Shown: positions 43,828-54,174, numbered from the stretch's first letter. The stretch: 64,000 nucleotides of DNA from a bacterium (GCA_016124195.1 WGOE01000013.1:1-64000); one strand, 5' to 3'. A program made the numbers and translations. Notes: generated by a model not told the origin, from the letters alone.

Positions 43828-44763
43828 TCAATCTGGCAGCGGGATGAATTCCTCGCGGTCGTCCCGTGGCAGGTCGAACAGGCCCTGCCCCCAGCGACGG
43901 GCGCGCCACTCTGCCTTGGCGGCCTCGATCCTGTCGCGGCTCGAGGCCACGAAATTCCACCACAGATGGCGCGGCCCGTTCAGCGTCGCCCCGCCCAGCG
44001 CCATCAGCCGCGCGCCCTCTGCCCCGGCGGCCACGGTGATCTTGTCGCCCGGCCGGAAGACCATCATCTGCCCCGCCGCAAAGTCCTGGCCTGCGATGCT
44101 GACCGATCCCTGCGTGATGTAAAGCCCGCGATCCTCGTGGTCATCCGGCAGGGGAAACCGGGCGCCCGGCTGCAGGATCACGTCGAGATAGAAGGTCTCT
44201 GACAGCATCAGGGCCGGCGCCTTCTCGCCATAAGCGGTGCCAAGGATCAGCCGGGCCGAGATGCCCTCGGCCTCGATCAGCGGCAGCGTTTCCTTGCCGT
44301 GATGTTCGAAGCTGGGGGCCATGTCCTCCTTGTCTTCGGGCAGGGCGATCCAGGTCTGGATGCCGAAGAGGGCGTTGGGCCCGCGCCGCGCCTCGGCCGA
44401 GGTGCGTTCGGAATGGGTGACACCGCGTCCAGCCACCATCCAGTTCAAGGCGCCGGGGTGGATGATCTGGTCGGTGCCAAGGCTGTCGCGGTGGTGAAAA
44501 TCACCCCGGTAGAGGTAGGTCACCGTGCCAAGGCCGATATGCGGATGCGGGCGCACGTCGATGCCCTGCCCGGTCAGAAACTCTGCCGGGCCAGCCTGAT
44601 CGAAAAAGATGAAGGGTCCGACCATCTGCCGCTTGGGCGCCGGCAGGGCGCGCTTGACCTCGAACCCGCCCAGATCGCGGGCGCGCGGGATGATCACGGT
44701 CTCGATGGCATCCATCCCGATTTCGTCAGGGCTGCCGGGGATGAGGGCGGGGTTCCAGCTCAT
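43828..44763 (-). CDS. Pirin-family protein
   Basis: 311 residues, bicupin. N-terminal cupin with the family metal motif RPHPHIGLGTVTYLYRGDF, followed by HHRDSLGTDQIIHPGALNWM and GRGVTHSER (all metal-binding His/Glu visible); the C-terminal cupin begins near residue 175 with ALMLSETFYLDVILQPGARF. Bacterial pirins are non-heme iron proteins; some have quercetinase activity and others modulate enzymes such as pyruvate dehydrogenase. 81 bases downstream of the thiolase gene on the same strand, with its own ATG after AAAGGAGAG, so possibly in that operon. Confidence 0.93.
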   Translation of the reverse strand: MSWNPALIPGSPDEIGMDAIETVIIPRARDLGGFEVKRALPAPKRQMVGPFIFFDQAGPAEFLTGQGIDVRPHPHIGLGTVTYLYRGDFHHRDSLGTDQIIHPGALNWMVAGRGVTHSERTSAEARRGPNALFGIQTWIALPEDKEDMAPSFEHHGKETLPLIEAEGISARLILGTAYGEKAPALMLSETFYLDVILQPGARFPLPDDHEDRGLYITQGSVSIAGQDFAAGQMMVFRPGDKITVAAGAEGARLMALGGATLNGPRHLWWNFVASSRDRIEAAKAEWRARRWGQGLFDLPRDDREEFIPLPD

Positions 44764-44844
44764 GACGCTCTCCTTTGGGTCGGGGCGAAGTATGGCGCGC
44801 GGCGGCGGACATTGTAAACCGCAAGGCGCGCCGGGCTGGCCGGC

Positions 44845-46032
44845 CTAGCTGCCCATGTTTTCAACGATCAGCGCGATGCCCTGCCCGCCGCCGATGCACA
44901 TGGTGGCCAGGCCAAGGCGGCCGCCGGTGCGCTGCAGTTCATGGATCAGCTTGATCAGGATGATCGCGCCCGATGCGCCGACCGGATGGCCCAGCGCCAC
45001 CGCGCCGCCATTGGGGTTGGTCTTGTCGGCGGGAAAGTTCAGCTCCCGCGCCACGGCACAGGCCTGCGCGGCAAAGGCCTCGTTGGATTCGATCAGGTCA
45101 AGATCGCCGACGCTTAGGCCGGCCCGCGCGAGGGCCTGCTTGACGGCGGGCACCGGGCCGAGGCCCATCACCTCGGGGGCAACACCGCCAAGGCCATAGG
45201 CCACGATCCGCGCCAGGGGCTGCACGGCCCGCGCCTCGGCCACCGCGGCCTCCATCAAGACCAGCGCGCCGGCCCCGTCATTGATGCCCGAGGCATTGCC
45301 GGCGGTGACCGAGCCATCCTTGCGGAAGGCCGCGCGCAACTTGGCCAAATCATCGGGCGTGACATCGGCGCGCACGTGTTCGTCGGTGTCAAAGACCACC
45401 TCGGACCGGCCCTTCTTCACCGTCATCGGCAGGATCTGGCTGGTAAAGCGCCCCTCGGCGATGGCCCGCGCCGCGCGGCGGTGGCTTTCCAGGGCAAATT
45501 CGTCCTGCGTAGCCCGGTCGATGCCGCAGCGCGCGGCGACATTCTCGGCCGTGATGCCCATATGCCCGTGGCCGAAGGGATCGGTCAGCGCGCCCAGCAT
45601 CATGTCGACGGCCTTGAGGTCGCCCATCTTCTGGCCGCCACGGCCCTGGGTGATCAGATGGCCCGCCCGGCTCATGCTTTCGGTGCCGCCGGCCAGCGTG
45701 ATATCGGCATTGCCGAGGAGGATCTGTTCGGCCGCCGTCACAACCGCCTGCAGGCCCGACCCGCACAGCCGGTTGAGCGTCAGCGCCGGCGCGGTCTCTG
45801 GCACGCCTGCCCGCATCGCCACGATGCGCGAGACATACATGTCCTCGGGGGCGGTGTGCAGGACATTGCCGACCACGGTCTGGCCGATGTCGGCTCCGGT
45901 GCAGCCGGCTCGCGCGATCGCCTCGCGCGCCACGGCCGCGCCCAGGTCCCCGGGCGAGATGCCGGCCAGCGCCCCCTGAAAATCGCCGATGGCGGTGCGC
46001 ACACCTGATGCGATGATGACGGTGCGGGTCAT
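44845..46032 (-). CDS. Acetyl-CoA C-acyltransferase (thiolase)
   Basis: 395 residues, tetrameric thiolase type. Nucleophile Cys90 in NRLCGSGLQAV, catalytic His in GGAVALGHPVGASGA, second Cys in TMCIGGGQGIALIVE. Either degradative (3-ketoacyl-CoA) or biosynthetic (acetoacetyl-CoA) thiolase by motif alone; the operon context with acyl-CoA dehydrogenase, kinase and SDR favours the degradative role. ATG 46032 follows AAAGGAG; upstream codons are not used. Last core gene of the acyl-CoA operon, 16 bases after the phosphotransferase gene. Confidence 0.94.
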   Translation of the reverse strand: MTRTVIIASGVRTAIGDFQGALAGISPGDLGAAVAREAIARAGCTGADIGQTVVGNVLHTAPEDMYVSRIVAMRAGVPETAPALTLNRLCGSGLQAVVTAAEQILLGNADITLAGGTESMSRAGHLITQGRGGQKMGDLKAVDMMLGALTDPFGHGHMGITAENVAARCGIDRATQDEFALESHRRAARAIAEGRFTSQILPMTVKKGRSEVVFDTDEHVRADVTPDDLAKLRAAFRKDGSVTAGNASGINDGAGALVLMEAAVAEARAVQPLARIVAYGLGGVAPEVMGLGPVPAVKQALARAGLSVGDLDLIESNEAFAAQACAVARELNFPADKTNPNGGAVALGHPVGASGAIILIKLIHELQRTGGRLGLATMCIGGGQGIALIVENMGS

Positions 46033-46048
46033 GGAAGGCTCCTTTGGC

Positions 46049-47068
46049 TCATGGGTTGGGCAGGATGGCAAGGGCACGCGCGGCAAAGCGTTCGGCCAGA
46101 TGGCCGAGGCCCGCGGCATTTTCGGCGGCGGCGGTGCCGGCGCGGGCCCGGTCGGCGATGCCGACGAAGATCACGGCAAAGCGGAACAGCGCGAAGGCCT
46201 TGTGAAAGGGCAAGAGCGGCGCGGCCTGCGCCGGGCCCCGACGATAACGCGCGACAAACTCTGCCTCGGAGGGCAGGCCAAGCGCTGTGTGGTCCAGCCC
46301 CAGGATACCGCCATATTCATCGGGCGCGGTGTGCCACGGCAGGACGCAAAAGCCCAGATCGGCCAGCGGATGGCCCAGGGTGGCAAGCTCCCAGTCCAGA
46401 ATGGCCACGACGCGCGGCTCTGTCGGATGAAACAGCATGTTGCCCAAGCGAAAATCGCCATGCGCCAGCGCCACGGCACCATCGTCGGGCGGCAAATGCG
46501 CCGGCAGCCAGTCGGCCAGCCGGTCCAGCGCCGGAATAGCCGCACTGCCCGAGGCGCGCCATTGCCGCGTCCAGCGCGCGATCTGGCGTTCGAAGTAGTT
46601 GCCGGGCTTGCCGAAATCGCCAAGGCCCACTGCATCGGGCCGCACCGCATGCAGCCCTGCCAGCGCATCGGCGAGCCCCATCCAGATCGCGGCACGTTCG
46701 GGCCGGGGCAATTCAGGCAGGGCGCAATCGGTGAAAATGCGGCCCCCGATGCGCTCCATCAGGTAGAAGGGCGTGCCCAGAAGGGTTGGGTCCTCGTGCA
46801 GAAGGATCGGCCTTGGCACCGGCACGCCGGCCGGATGCAGGGCGGCCAGCACGCGGTATTCCCGCTCGATTGCATGGGCGCCTTGCAGGATCGGGCCGGC
46901 GGGCTTCTTGCGCAAGACCATGCGGTGCGCGCCCCAGGTCAGAAAATAGGTCGGGTTGGATTGCCCGCCGCTGATGCGGTCCAAGGCAAAGCGCGACGCG
47001 GCACCGAAGGTCTGCGCCAGAAAGGCCGGCAGGGCCGCCGCGTCGAAATCAGCGCCCGGGCCGGTCAT
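46049..47068 (-). CDS. APH-family phosphotransferase (ACAD10/11 or LvaA-like kinase)
   Basis: 339 residues, protein-kinase-like fold. N-lobe SGGQSNPTYFL with the ATP-binding Lys in MVLRKKP; catalytic loop LAHGDFRLGNMLFH; metal Asp in AILDWELATLGHPLADLG, exactly the string seen in the kinase domain of mammalian ACAD10/11 and bacterial LvaA-type proteins. Such kinases phosphorylate 4-hydroxyacyl-CoAs so that an acyl-CoA-dehydrogenase-like partner can eliminate phosphate. The neighbouring acyl-CoA dehydrogenase is the expected partner. ATG 47068 follows GGAGGCGCC; 59 upstream codons are spurious. Confidence 0.93.
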   Translation of the reverse strand: MTGPGADFDAAALPAFLAQTFGAASRFALDRISGGQSNPTYFLTWGAHRMVLRKKPAGPILQGAHAIEREYRVLAALHPAGVPVPRPILLHEDPTLLGTPFYLMERIGGRIFTDCALPELPRPERAAIWMGLADALAGLHAVRPDAVGLGDFGKPGNYFERQIARWTRQWRASGSAAIPALDRLADWLPAHLPPDDGAVALAHGDFRLGNMLFHPTEPRVVAILDWELATLGHPLADLGFCVLPWHTAPDEYGGILGLDHTALGLPSEAEFVARYRRGPAQAAPLLPFHKAFALFRFAVIFVGIADRARAGTAAAENAAGLGHLAERFAARALAILPNP

Positions 47069-47189
47069 GGCGCCTCCGTGTATCGCACGACGCGGCGCGG
47101 GCAGGCCTGCCGCCACACCCCCCTTGCAGCGCGCGGGACTGGAGGCTGGGCGACAGGATGAGCTGCAACGCGGTCCGCATGTGCGCCCC

Positions 47190-48392
47190 TCAGTTCGAAG
47201 GCCACTGCCAGAACCCGCGGTCTTCGGCGGCAAGGCTGCGGTCAAGCACCATCATGTGCACCTCGTCCGCGCCATCCACCAGCCTGGCCTGCCGCGCATA
47301 GCGATAGATCCACTCCAAAGGCGTGTCGGTGGAATAGCCGCGCGCGCCGTTGATCTGGATCGCAGTATCGGCGGCCTTGTGCAACAGGTTGGCGACATGG
47401 ACCTTGGCCATCGAGATCTCCTTGCGGGCATAGCCGCCGCGATCAAGCTCCCAGGCCGCCTTCATCACCAGAAGCCGGCCGATCTCGATCTGCATGGCCA
47501 GGTGGCCCAGCATCATGCGGATGCTTTCGCGGTTGGCCAGAATTTCGCCAAAACCGCTCCGCTGCGCGGCATAGGCGCGTGCAATCTCGACGCAACGTTT
47601 GGACAGGCCAAGCCACCGCATGCAATGGGTCAGCCGCGCCGGACCAAGCCGCATCTGCGTCAGTTTCAGGCCGGCACCTTCGCCGATCAGCACGTTATCG
47701 GCCAGAATCTCCAGCCCGTCGAAGCTGAGCTCGCAATGGCCGCCATGCTCTTCGGGGCCCATGATGCCGATGCGGCGTTCGATGGCCCAGCCGGGCTGGT
47801 CGCGGTCGAACAGAAAGGCGGTCAGCCCGTGGCGCTCATCGTCCGAGGTCCGCGCCATCAGGATGAAATGCTGCGCCTCGGCTGCCCCCGTGATGAACCA
47901 TTTGCGCCCGGTGATGCGGTAGGTCCCGCCCATCCGGGTCGCGCGGGTCAGCATCATCGCGGGATCGGAGCCGCTGCCCGGATGCGGTTCGGTCATGGCA
48001 AAGGCCGACCTGACCCGGCCTTCCACGATAGGCCGCAGCCAGCGCGCCTGTTGCGCCGGGGTCGCGGCCTGTTCCAGCACCATCATGTTGCCGTCGTCGG
48101 GCGCGGCCGCATTGAACACCACGGGTCCAAAGATAGAGCGGTTCATCTCTTCATAGCAGACCGCCATGCCGACCTTGCCCAGCCCCTGCCCACCCGTTTC
48201 AGGCTTCAACTGCAGGCACCACAGACCCTCGGCACGGGCCTTGGCGCGCAAGGGCTCCAGCCGGGCATGGCGGATGTTGCCATGCGCGTCATAGGCATCG
48301 GGGTCGGCCTCGACCGGAAGGATCTCTGCCTCGACAAAGCGGGCGATCCGGGCGCGAAAATCCTCGATGCGAGGCGAGAGGGTGAAATCCAT
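47190..48392 (-). CDS. Acyl-CoA dehydrogenase (ACAD10/11-like)
   Basis: 400 residues, FAD-dependent. N-terminal helical domain (LSPRIEDFRARIARFVEAEI), middle beta domain with AMTEPHPGSGSDPAM and GRKWFITGA, and C-terminal helical domain with YSTDTPLEWIYRYARQARLV near the end. The string TPLEWIYRYARQARLVDGAD is typical of the ACAD10/11-related group rather than short-chain butyryl-CoA enzymes. ATG 48392 is preceded by GGGAAGC. Located between the SDR gene (10 bases) and the kinase gene (121 bases), all on the minus strand. Confidence 0.93.
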   Translation of the reverse strand: MDFTLSPRIEDFRARIARFVEAEILPVEADPDAYDAHGNIRHARLEPLRAKARAEGLWCLQLKPETGGQGLGKVGMAVCYEEMNRSIFGPVVFNAAAPDDGNMMVLEQAATPAQQARWLRPIVEGRVRSAFAMTEPHPGSGSDPAMMLTRATRMGGTYRITGRKWFITGAAEAQHFILMARTSDDERHGLTAFLFDRDQPGWAIERRIGIMGPEEHGGHCELSFDGLEILADNVLIGEGAGLKLTQMRLGPARLTHCMRWLGLSKRCVEIARAYAAQRSGFGEILANRESIRMMLGHLAMQIEIGRLLVMKAAWELDRGGYARKEISMAKVHVANLLHKAADTAIQINGARGYSTDTPLEWIYRYARQARLVDGADEVHMMVLDRSLAAEDRGFWQWPSN

Positions 48393-48402
48393 GGCAGCTT
48401 CC

Positions 48403-49149
48403 CTAGAGCGACGACACAAGATGGCCGCCATCGGCGACAATCTCGGTCCCGGTCATGAAACTGCTCGCATCCGAAGCCAGCAGCAAGAGCGCACCGTCCA
48501 GATCCGAGGGCTGGCCCAGGCGACGTTGCGGCACGCGGCGGATCAGGGCGCGCCCGGCTTCCGAGGCAAAGAAGGCACGGTTGAGGTCGGTTTCGATGTA
48601 GCCCGGGCACAGTGCGTTGACCCGGATGCCATGGCGCGCCCATTCCAGCGCGCAGGCCTTGGTCAGATGGACGACCCCCGCCTTGGCCGCGGCATAGGCC
48701 GCAAGGTTGCCCGCCACCCGCAGCCCCGCGATCGAGGCGATGTTCACGATGCTGCCGCCCTTGCCCGCGCCGACCATCGCCTGCGCCGCGGCCTGCGCCA
48801 CCCGAAAGACGCCAGAGAGGTCGGTGTCGATCACCCGGCTCCAATCCTCGGCCGTGGTGGTCAGGGCCGGCCCGTCCAGCGCGATGCCTGCGTTGTTGAT
48901 CACGATGTCAAAGCCGCCCCCGGAGAAAGCCGCGGCCACCTGCGCCGCATCTGTCACATCGAGGATGACAGGCCGCGCCTGCCCTCCCGCGGCGCGGACC
49001 TGCACGCAGGTCTCCTCAATCGCCCGGGCGCGCCGGCCGGCCACGGCCACTTCGGCGCCGGCGCGGGCCAGAACCTGCGCGAAATGCCGGCCCAGGCCGC
49101 CGGATGCCCCGGTGACAAGCGCGGTCTTCCCCTTCAGATCCTCAAACAT
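48403..49149 (-). CDS. Short-chain dehydrogenase/reductase
   Basis: 248 residues, classical SDR. Cofactor motif TGASGGLGRHFAQ, the NNAG motif in IVINNAGIALDG, and catalytic Ser in NIASIAG with YAAAK; GYIETDLNRAF and a C-terminal ASSFMTGTEIVADGGH complete the fold. An Arg-rich segment after beta2 (GRRARA) suggests NADP(H). Start ATG 49149 is chosen because GGAGGTG stands six bases before it. First gene of the acyl-CoA operon, divergent from the LuxR/MalT-like gene; probably oxidises a hydroxyacyl intermediate. Confidence 0.93.
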   Translation of the reverse strand: MFEDLKGKTALVTGASGGLGRHFAQVLARAGAEVAVAGRRARAIEETCVQVRAAGGQARPVILDVTDAAQVAAAFSGGGFDIVINNAGIALDGPALTTTAEDWSRVIDTDLSGVFRVAQAAAQAMVGAGKGGSIVNIASIAGLRVAGNLAAYAAAKAGVVHLTKACALEWARHGIRVNALCPGYIETDLNRAFFASEAGRALIRRVPQRRLGQPSDLDGALLLLASDASSFMTGTEIVADGGHLVSSL

Positions 49150-49323
49150 CGGCACCTCCGCCATTGCCATGGCCCGCTTCACCGCCACACCGGCGCAGTG
49201 TCAACCGGAATGGCCCGATTGGCCAGAGGCGGCGGCGCTGGCGTCGCGCGCCCGCTTCGGCGTTGCGCGGGGCCGGAGGTTCTGGAACACTGCCGCCATC
49301 GGCCGGTCTGTCGAGGCGCCCAA

Positions 49324-52047
49324 ATGTTGATCCACACCAAGCTGCGCATCCCCGCATCCGCCAGCGCTGCCCTGCCGCGGCCCGACCTGCTGGCAGAGAT
49401 CGACCGGGTGGCGGATCGCAAGCTCGCGATCGTCTCGGCGCCGACCGGCTTTGGCAAATCGACCCTCCTCACCCAGTGGGCGCTGGCCCGGCAGGCCGAA
49501 GGGGCCGCGGTCGGCTGGTTCTCGGCCGAGGCGCAGGACAACGAGATCGGGCGCTTCCTTCTGTATCTTGTGGCAGCCCTGCAGCGCGCCGACCCGACCT
49601 GCGGCGCCGATCTGCCTGGGCTGATCGGGTCCAGCCCGACCCTGCCGATCGACACCATCCTTCTGACGCTGGTCAACGCGTTGAGCCAGCGGGACGCGAC
49701 GCTGTTTCTGGTGATCGACGACTTTCACCACCTGACCGCCCCCGAGATCACCCGCTTCATGGAGGGGCTTCTGGCCTATGCGCCGGAAAGCTTTCACCTC
49801 GTGCTCGGCACGCGTCACCATGTGGGATTTCAGCTCGCCGGCCTGCGCGCGCGGGGTCAACTGGTCAGGCTTGATGAGACCCAGCTGCGCTTTTCCCTGG
49901 AACAGACCGAAAGCTACATGAACAGCCGGCAATGCCCGGCCCTCTCCCCGGCCGAGATCCTGACGCTGCACCACCGCACCGAAGGCTGGATCGCGGGCCT
50001 GCATCTGGCCGCATTGTCCTTGCGCGATGGCGCCGACCGTGCGGGCTTTCTCAGCCGGTTTTCCGGGGCGGCCGGGGATATCGCGGATTTCCTGGTGCAA
50101 GAGGTGCTGAGCCGGCAGCCGGCCGAAGTGCTGGACTTTCTGTTGTGCACCGCGATCCTCGAACGGTTCTCGGCTCCGCTGGCCGATGCGGTTTCGGGCG
50201 GGCGCAATGCGGCCGACCGGATCCGGCAGATCGAGGCGGCCAATCTGTTCCTGATCCCGCTGGATCAGGACCGGGTATGGTTTCGCTATCACGCGCTTTT
50301 CGCCGACCTGTTGCGCGGGATACTGGCGCGCGACGCGCCGGTCCGGCTGGCGCGGCTGCATCTGCGCGCGGCGCAATGGCTGTCAGGGGCGGGCCTGGCC
50401 GCCGAAGCGGTGCAGCACGCGCTCTCGGCCGGCGATGGCGACATGGCGGCCGGTCTGGTCGAGGCCTGCTGCATGCCGTTGATCCGCGACAGCAACATCA
50501 CCCAGGTGCGCGACTGGCTGCGCCGTCTGCCCGAACCCATTGTCGCCGGCCGCCCCCGTCTGCAGCTGGCGCAGGTCTGGATCGATTTCCATTCAAGCCA
50601 GCCGCATGCCGGCGCCCGCATCCTGCGCCGGGTGCGGGACGAACTGGGCCGCAGATCGGCCGCGGGCCAGTTGACCCCGGCGGAAACCACGGAATTGAGC
50701 GCCGAACTCATGGTCCTTACGGCCGGCATCGCCAGTGCCGCGGACCATTCGCGCATCGGGGCGCGGCTCGCCGAACGGGCCTTGCGCGAAGTGCCGGCGC
50801 ATCTGGGCTTTCTGCGCGGCGTGGCGGGCAACGTGCTGGGCTTTTGCCGCTATTCGCTGGGTCATCTGGAACCCGGGCGGCTCGCCTGCCTCAGGGCGCG
50901 CGAAGACCATCTGGCCGGGCAATCGACCTTTGGCGTGGTCTATTCCGACCTGATCCTGGGCCTGATCGACAAGGCGGCCGGCGATCTGCAGGATGCCTTG
51001 GCCCACCTCGCCCGCGCTTCGCATCTGGCGCATGTGACCAATGGGCCGGGGTCCTACAGCGCGGCCATGGTCGGCATCTTCGAGGCCGAGATCCTTTATG
51101 AACGCAACGATCTGGCGGCGGCGGACCGGCTGCTGATCCAGCACCGCCCGGTCATCGAGGAATGCGGGCTCGTGGTGCACGAAATGACCTGCAAGCTTCT
51201 GGCCGCGCGTCTGGCCGCAGCCAGAGGCGAGACCGACCCCGCGCTTGCCGCCTTGGAGGCGGCCGAACGGCAGGGCCTGCGCACCCACTACAGGCGGCTT
51301 TTTGCGGGGGCGCTGCACGAACGGGTCAAGCTGCTGCTGGCGCATGGCGAGGTGCGCTACGCCCGGATGATCCTGACCTCGCGCGGCATCACCGAAGCCG
51401 CCCTGCGGCTTGACTGTCCGCCGCCGCCGGCACGCGAACTGGAACACCTGGCCCTGGCGCGCGTTCTGGTGGCCGAAGACCGGCCCGAGGCCGCCTTGCC
51501 GTTGCTGGGCGCGCTTGGCCTGCGGCAGAAGGCCGATGGCCGGCTGCGGCGCTATGCGCAGGTGCGCGCGGTTGCCGCGATCGCCGCGTTGCGGGCCGGG
51601 CATGGGCCGGCGGCGCTCGCCGCCATTTCGGACACCATCAGCATCTCGATGAAGGGCGGCGCGGTGCGCACGCTGATCGAAGAGGCGGCCCCCCTGCAAG
51701 AGGTCCTGGCCCATGCGCGGGCACGCCTTGCCCCCTGGCGCGATGCCGCGACTGAGACAGGCCAATTCGTCGCGCGCCTCATGCAGCCCGAGCCGTGCGC
51801 CGTGCCCTGCGCCGTTGCAACTCCCCGCTCCGCCCATCTCAGCCCGCGCGAGGCCGATATTGCCCGCCTGCTGGGCGATGGTCTGGCCAACCGCGAGATC
51901 AGCGAAAACCTGTCCATCGCGCCCGATACGGTGAAATGGCATCTGAAGAACATCTTCGGCAAGCTCGGCGCCGACAATCGCACACAGGCTGTCTTGCGCC
52001 TGCAAGAGATCGGGCTCGATGCCCCCACCCGAAAGGGTGGGTATTAA
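49324..52047 (+). CDS. MalT-like LuxR-family ATP-dependent transcriptional regulator
   Basis: 907 residues with the MalT/LAL layout: N-terminal STAND NTPase (Walker A APTGFGKSTLL, 39-49; Walker B LFLVIDDFHHL; STAND sensor LHHRTEGWIAGLHLAALSLR), a long TPR-like helical middle part (about 330-820) and a C-terminal LuxR-type HTH (about 838-900: LSPREADIARLLGDGLANRE ... HLKNIFGKL). Such proteins oligomerise upon binding inducer and ATP. ATG 49324 starts directly at MLIHTKLRIP, the family's usual first residues; the frame is open far upstream but overlaps the SDR gene. Divergent from the acyl-CoA operon and co-directional with the polyamine genes: either may be its target. The last codons lie in a dispersed palindromic repeat. 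Confidence 0.93.
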   Translation: MLIHTKLRIPASASAALPRPDLLAEIDRVADRKLAIVSAPTGFGKSTLLTQWALARQAEGAAVGWFSAEAQDNEIGRFLLYLVAALQRADPTCGADLPGLIGSSPTLPIDTILLTLVNALSQRDATLFLVIDDFHHLTAPEITRFMEGLLAYAPESFHLVLGTRHHVGFQLAGLRARGQLVRLDETQLRFSLEQTESYMNSRQCPALSPAEILTLHHRTEGWIAGLHLAALSLRDGADRAGFLSRFSGAAGDIADFLVQEVLSRQPAEVLDFLLCTAILERFSAPLADAVSGGRNAADRIRQIEAANLFLIPLDQDRVWFRYHALFADLLRGILARDAPVRLARLHLRAAQWLSGAGLAAEAVQHALSAGDGDMAAGLVEACCMPLIRDSNITQVRDWLRRLPEPIVAGRPRLQLAQVWIDFHSSQPHAGARILRRVRDELGRRSAAGQLTPAETTELSAELMVLTAGIASAADHSRIGARLAERALREVPAHLGFLRGVAGNVLGFCRYSLGHLEPGRLACLRAREDHLAGQSTFGVVYSDLILGLIDKAAGDLQDALAHLARASHLAHVTNGPGSYSAAMVGIFEAEILYERNDLAAADRLLIQHRPVIEECGLVVHEMTCKLLAARLAAARGETDPALAALEAAERQGLRTHYRRLFAGALHERVKLLLAHGEVRYARMILTSRGITEAALRLDCPPPPARELEHLALARVLVAEDRPEAALPLLGALGLRQKADGRLRRYAQVRAVAAIAALRAGHGPAALAAISDTISISMKGGAVRTLIEEAAPLQEVLAHARARLAPWRDAATETGQFVARLMQPEPCAVPCAVATPRSAHLSPREADIARLLGDGLANREISENLSIAPDTVKWHLKNIFGKLGADNRTQAVLRLQEIGLDAPTRKGGY

Positions 52048-52068
52048 ATCCGCCCATCTTACCCGGAT
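52029..52068 (+). repeat. palindromic intergenic element, copy 2 (at the luxR-type gene's end)
   Basis: Starts CCGAAAG, contains a hairpin GGGTGGG (52035-52041) with CCCATCT (52053-52059, including G-U pairs) and ends TTACCCGGAT, paralleling 5331-5366. It includes the stop codon of the regulator gene, whose last residues (RKGGY) are therefore encoded by the repeat. Confidence 0.5.
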
Positions 52069-52133
52069 GGGGCGGGACCGGCCTTCGGCTTGGGTGCATT
52101 CTGGCCGCATGACCCCGGACCGAGGACCCGAAC

Positions 52134-53036
<903 letters not shown>

Positions 53037-53040
53037 CCAG

Positions 53041-54141
53041 ATGGCCACCGGATTTGTCTTTCACGAACTTTATCTCTGGCACGACACTGGCCACGCCGCG
53101 CTGTTCTTTGCCCCCGGCCTGACGGTGCAGCCCGGCGAACATGCCGAAAACCCTGAAACCAAGCGCCGGATGAAGAACCTGCTGGAGGTTTCGGGCCTGA
53201 CCGACCATCTGACCCTTTTCAAACCGCGCTATGCGACCGAGGCGGATCTGGCGCTGCATCACACGCAGGACCACATCGACCGCATCCGCAGGATGAGCGG
53301 CTCTGGCGGCGGCGATGCCAGCCATCTGACCCCCTTCGGTCCCGGCAGCTATGAGATCGCCTGCCTTGCCGCCGGTGGCGCCATCGTGGCGATGGAGGCG
53401 GTCCTGTCGGGTCAGGTGCAAAACGCCTATGCGCTGATCCGCCCGCCCGGACATCACGCGCTGGCCGACCTTGGCATGGGGTTCTGCCTGTTTGCCAATG
53501 CGGTGCTGGCGATCAAATCGGCGCGCAAGACCCATGGGGTCGGCCGGGTGGCGGTGGTCGATTGGGACGTGCATCACGGCAACGGCACGCAGGCGGCCTT
53601 CTATGACGACCCCGATACGCTGACCCTTTCGATCCATCAGGACAATCTGTTCCCTGCGGCCTCGGGCGGGCTGGCCGAGCGCGGCACGGGGGCCGGCACG
53701 GGTTACAACCTCAACATCCCCCTGCCGCCCGGCTGCGGCAACGGTGCTTATCTTGAGGCGATGCGCCGGGTGGTGCTGCCCGCGCTCGACCGTTTCCGGC
53801 CCGAGGCGATCGTGGTGGCCTGCGGCTTTGACGCCAGCGGCGCCGATCCCTTGGGCCGGATGATGGTCACCTCGGAAGGTTACCGCGCCATGACGGGTCT
53901 TTTGATGGAGGCCGCCGACCGCCTCTGCGCCGGGCGGCTGATGATGACGCATGAGGGCGGCTATTCGGCCTCTTACGTGCCCTATTGCGGGCTGGCTGTG
54001 CTGGAACAGCTGTCGGGCCTGCGCAGCGGCATCGAGGATCCGTTTCAGCCGGTCATGGCCGATTACGGCCAGCAAGATCTGCAACCGCACCAATCCGCCG
54101 CCATCGCCGCCGCCGAGGCGCTGCTGGACGACATTCGCTGA
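53041..54141 (+). CDS. Class II histone-deacetylase-like amidohydrolase (probable acetylpolyamine deacetylase)
   Basis: 366 residues of the arginase/HDAC fold. Catalytic His pair in RPPGHHALADLGMGFC (138-139), zinc ligands Asp176 and His178 in DWDVHHGNGTQ, third zinc Asp in CGFDASGADPLGRM, and GGYSASYVP near the C-terminus carrying the substrate Tyr region. Bacterial members often deacetylate acetylpolyamines. Location between aguB and a full ABC importer supports a polyamine or amide substrate. ATG 53041 follows AGAGGTAACC, overlapping the end region of aguB. Confidence 0.92.
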   Translation: MATGFVFHELYLWHDTGHAALFFAPGLTVQPGEHAENPETKRRMKNLLEVSGLTDHLTLFKPRYATEADLALHHTQDHIDRIRRMSGSGGGDASHLTPFGPGSYEIACLAAGGAIVAMEAVLSGQVQNAYALIRPPGHHALADLGMGFCLFANAVLAIKSARKTHGVGRVAVVDWDVHHGNGTQAAFYDDPDTLTLSIHQDNLFPAASGGLAERGTGAGTGYNLNIPLPPGCGNGAYLEAMRRVVLPALDRFRPEAIVVACGFDASGADPLGRMMVTSEGYRAMTGLLMEAADRLCAGRLMMTHEGGYSASYVPYCGLAVLEQLSGLRSGIEDPFQPVMADYGQQDLQPHQSAAIAAAEALLDDIR

Positions 54142-54174
54142 ACCATTAAAACACAAGACAACAGGGAGACGGAC

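Noticed and set aside
48367-49323. Extension of the MalT-like regulator by 319 residues
   Set aside because: This stretch is antisense to the SDR gene; the family N-terminus MLIHTKLRIP starts at 49324.
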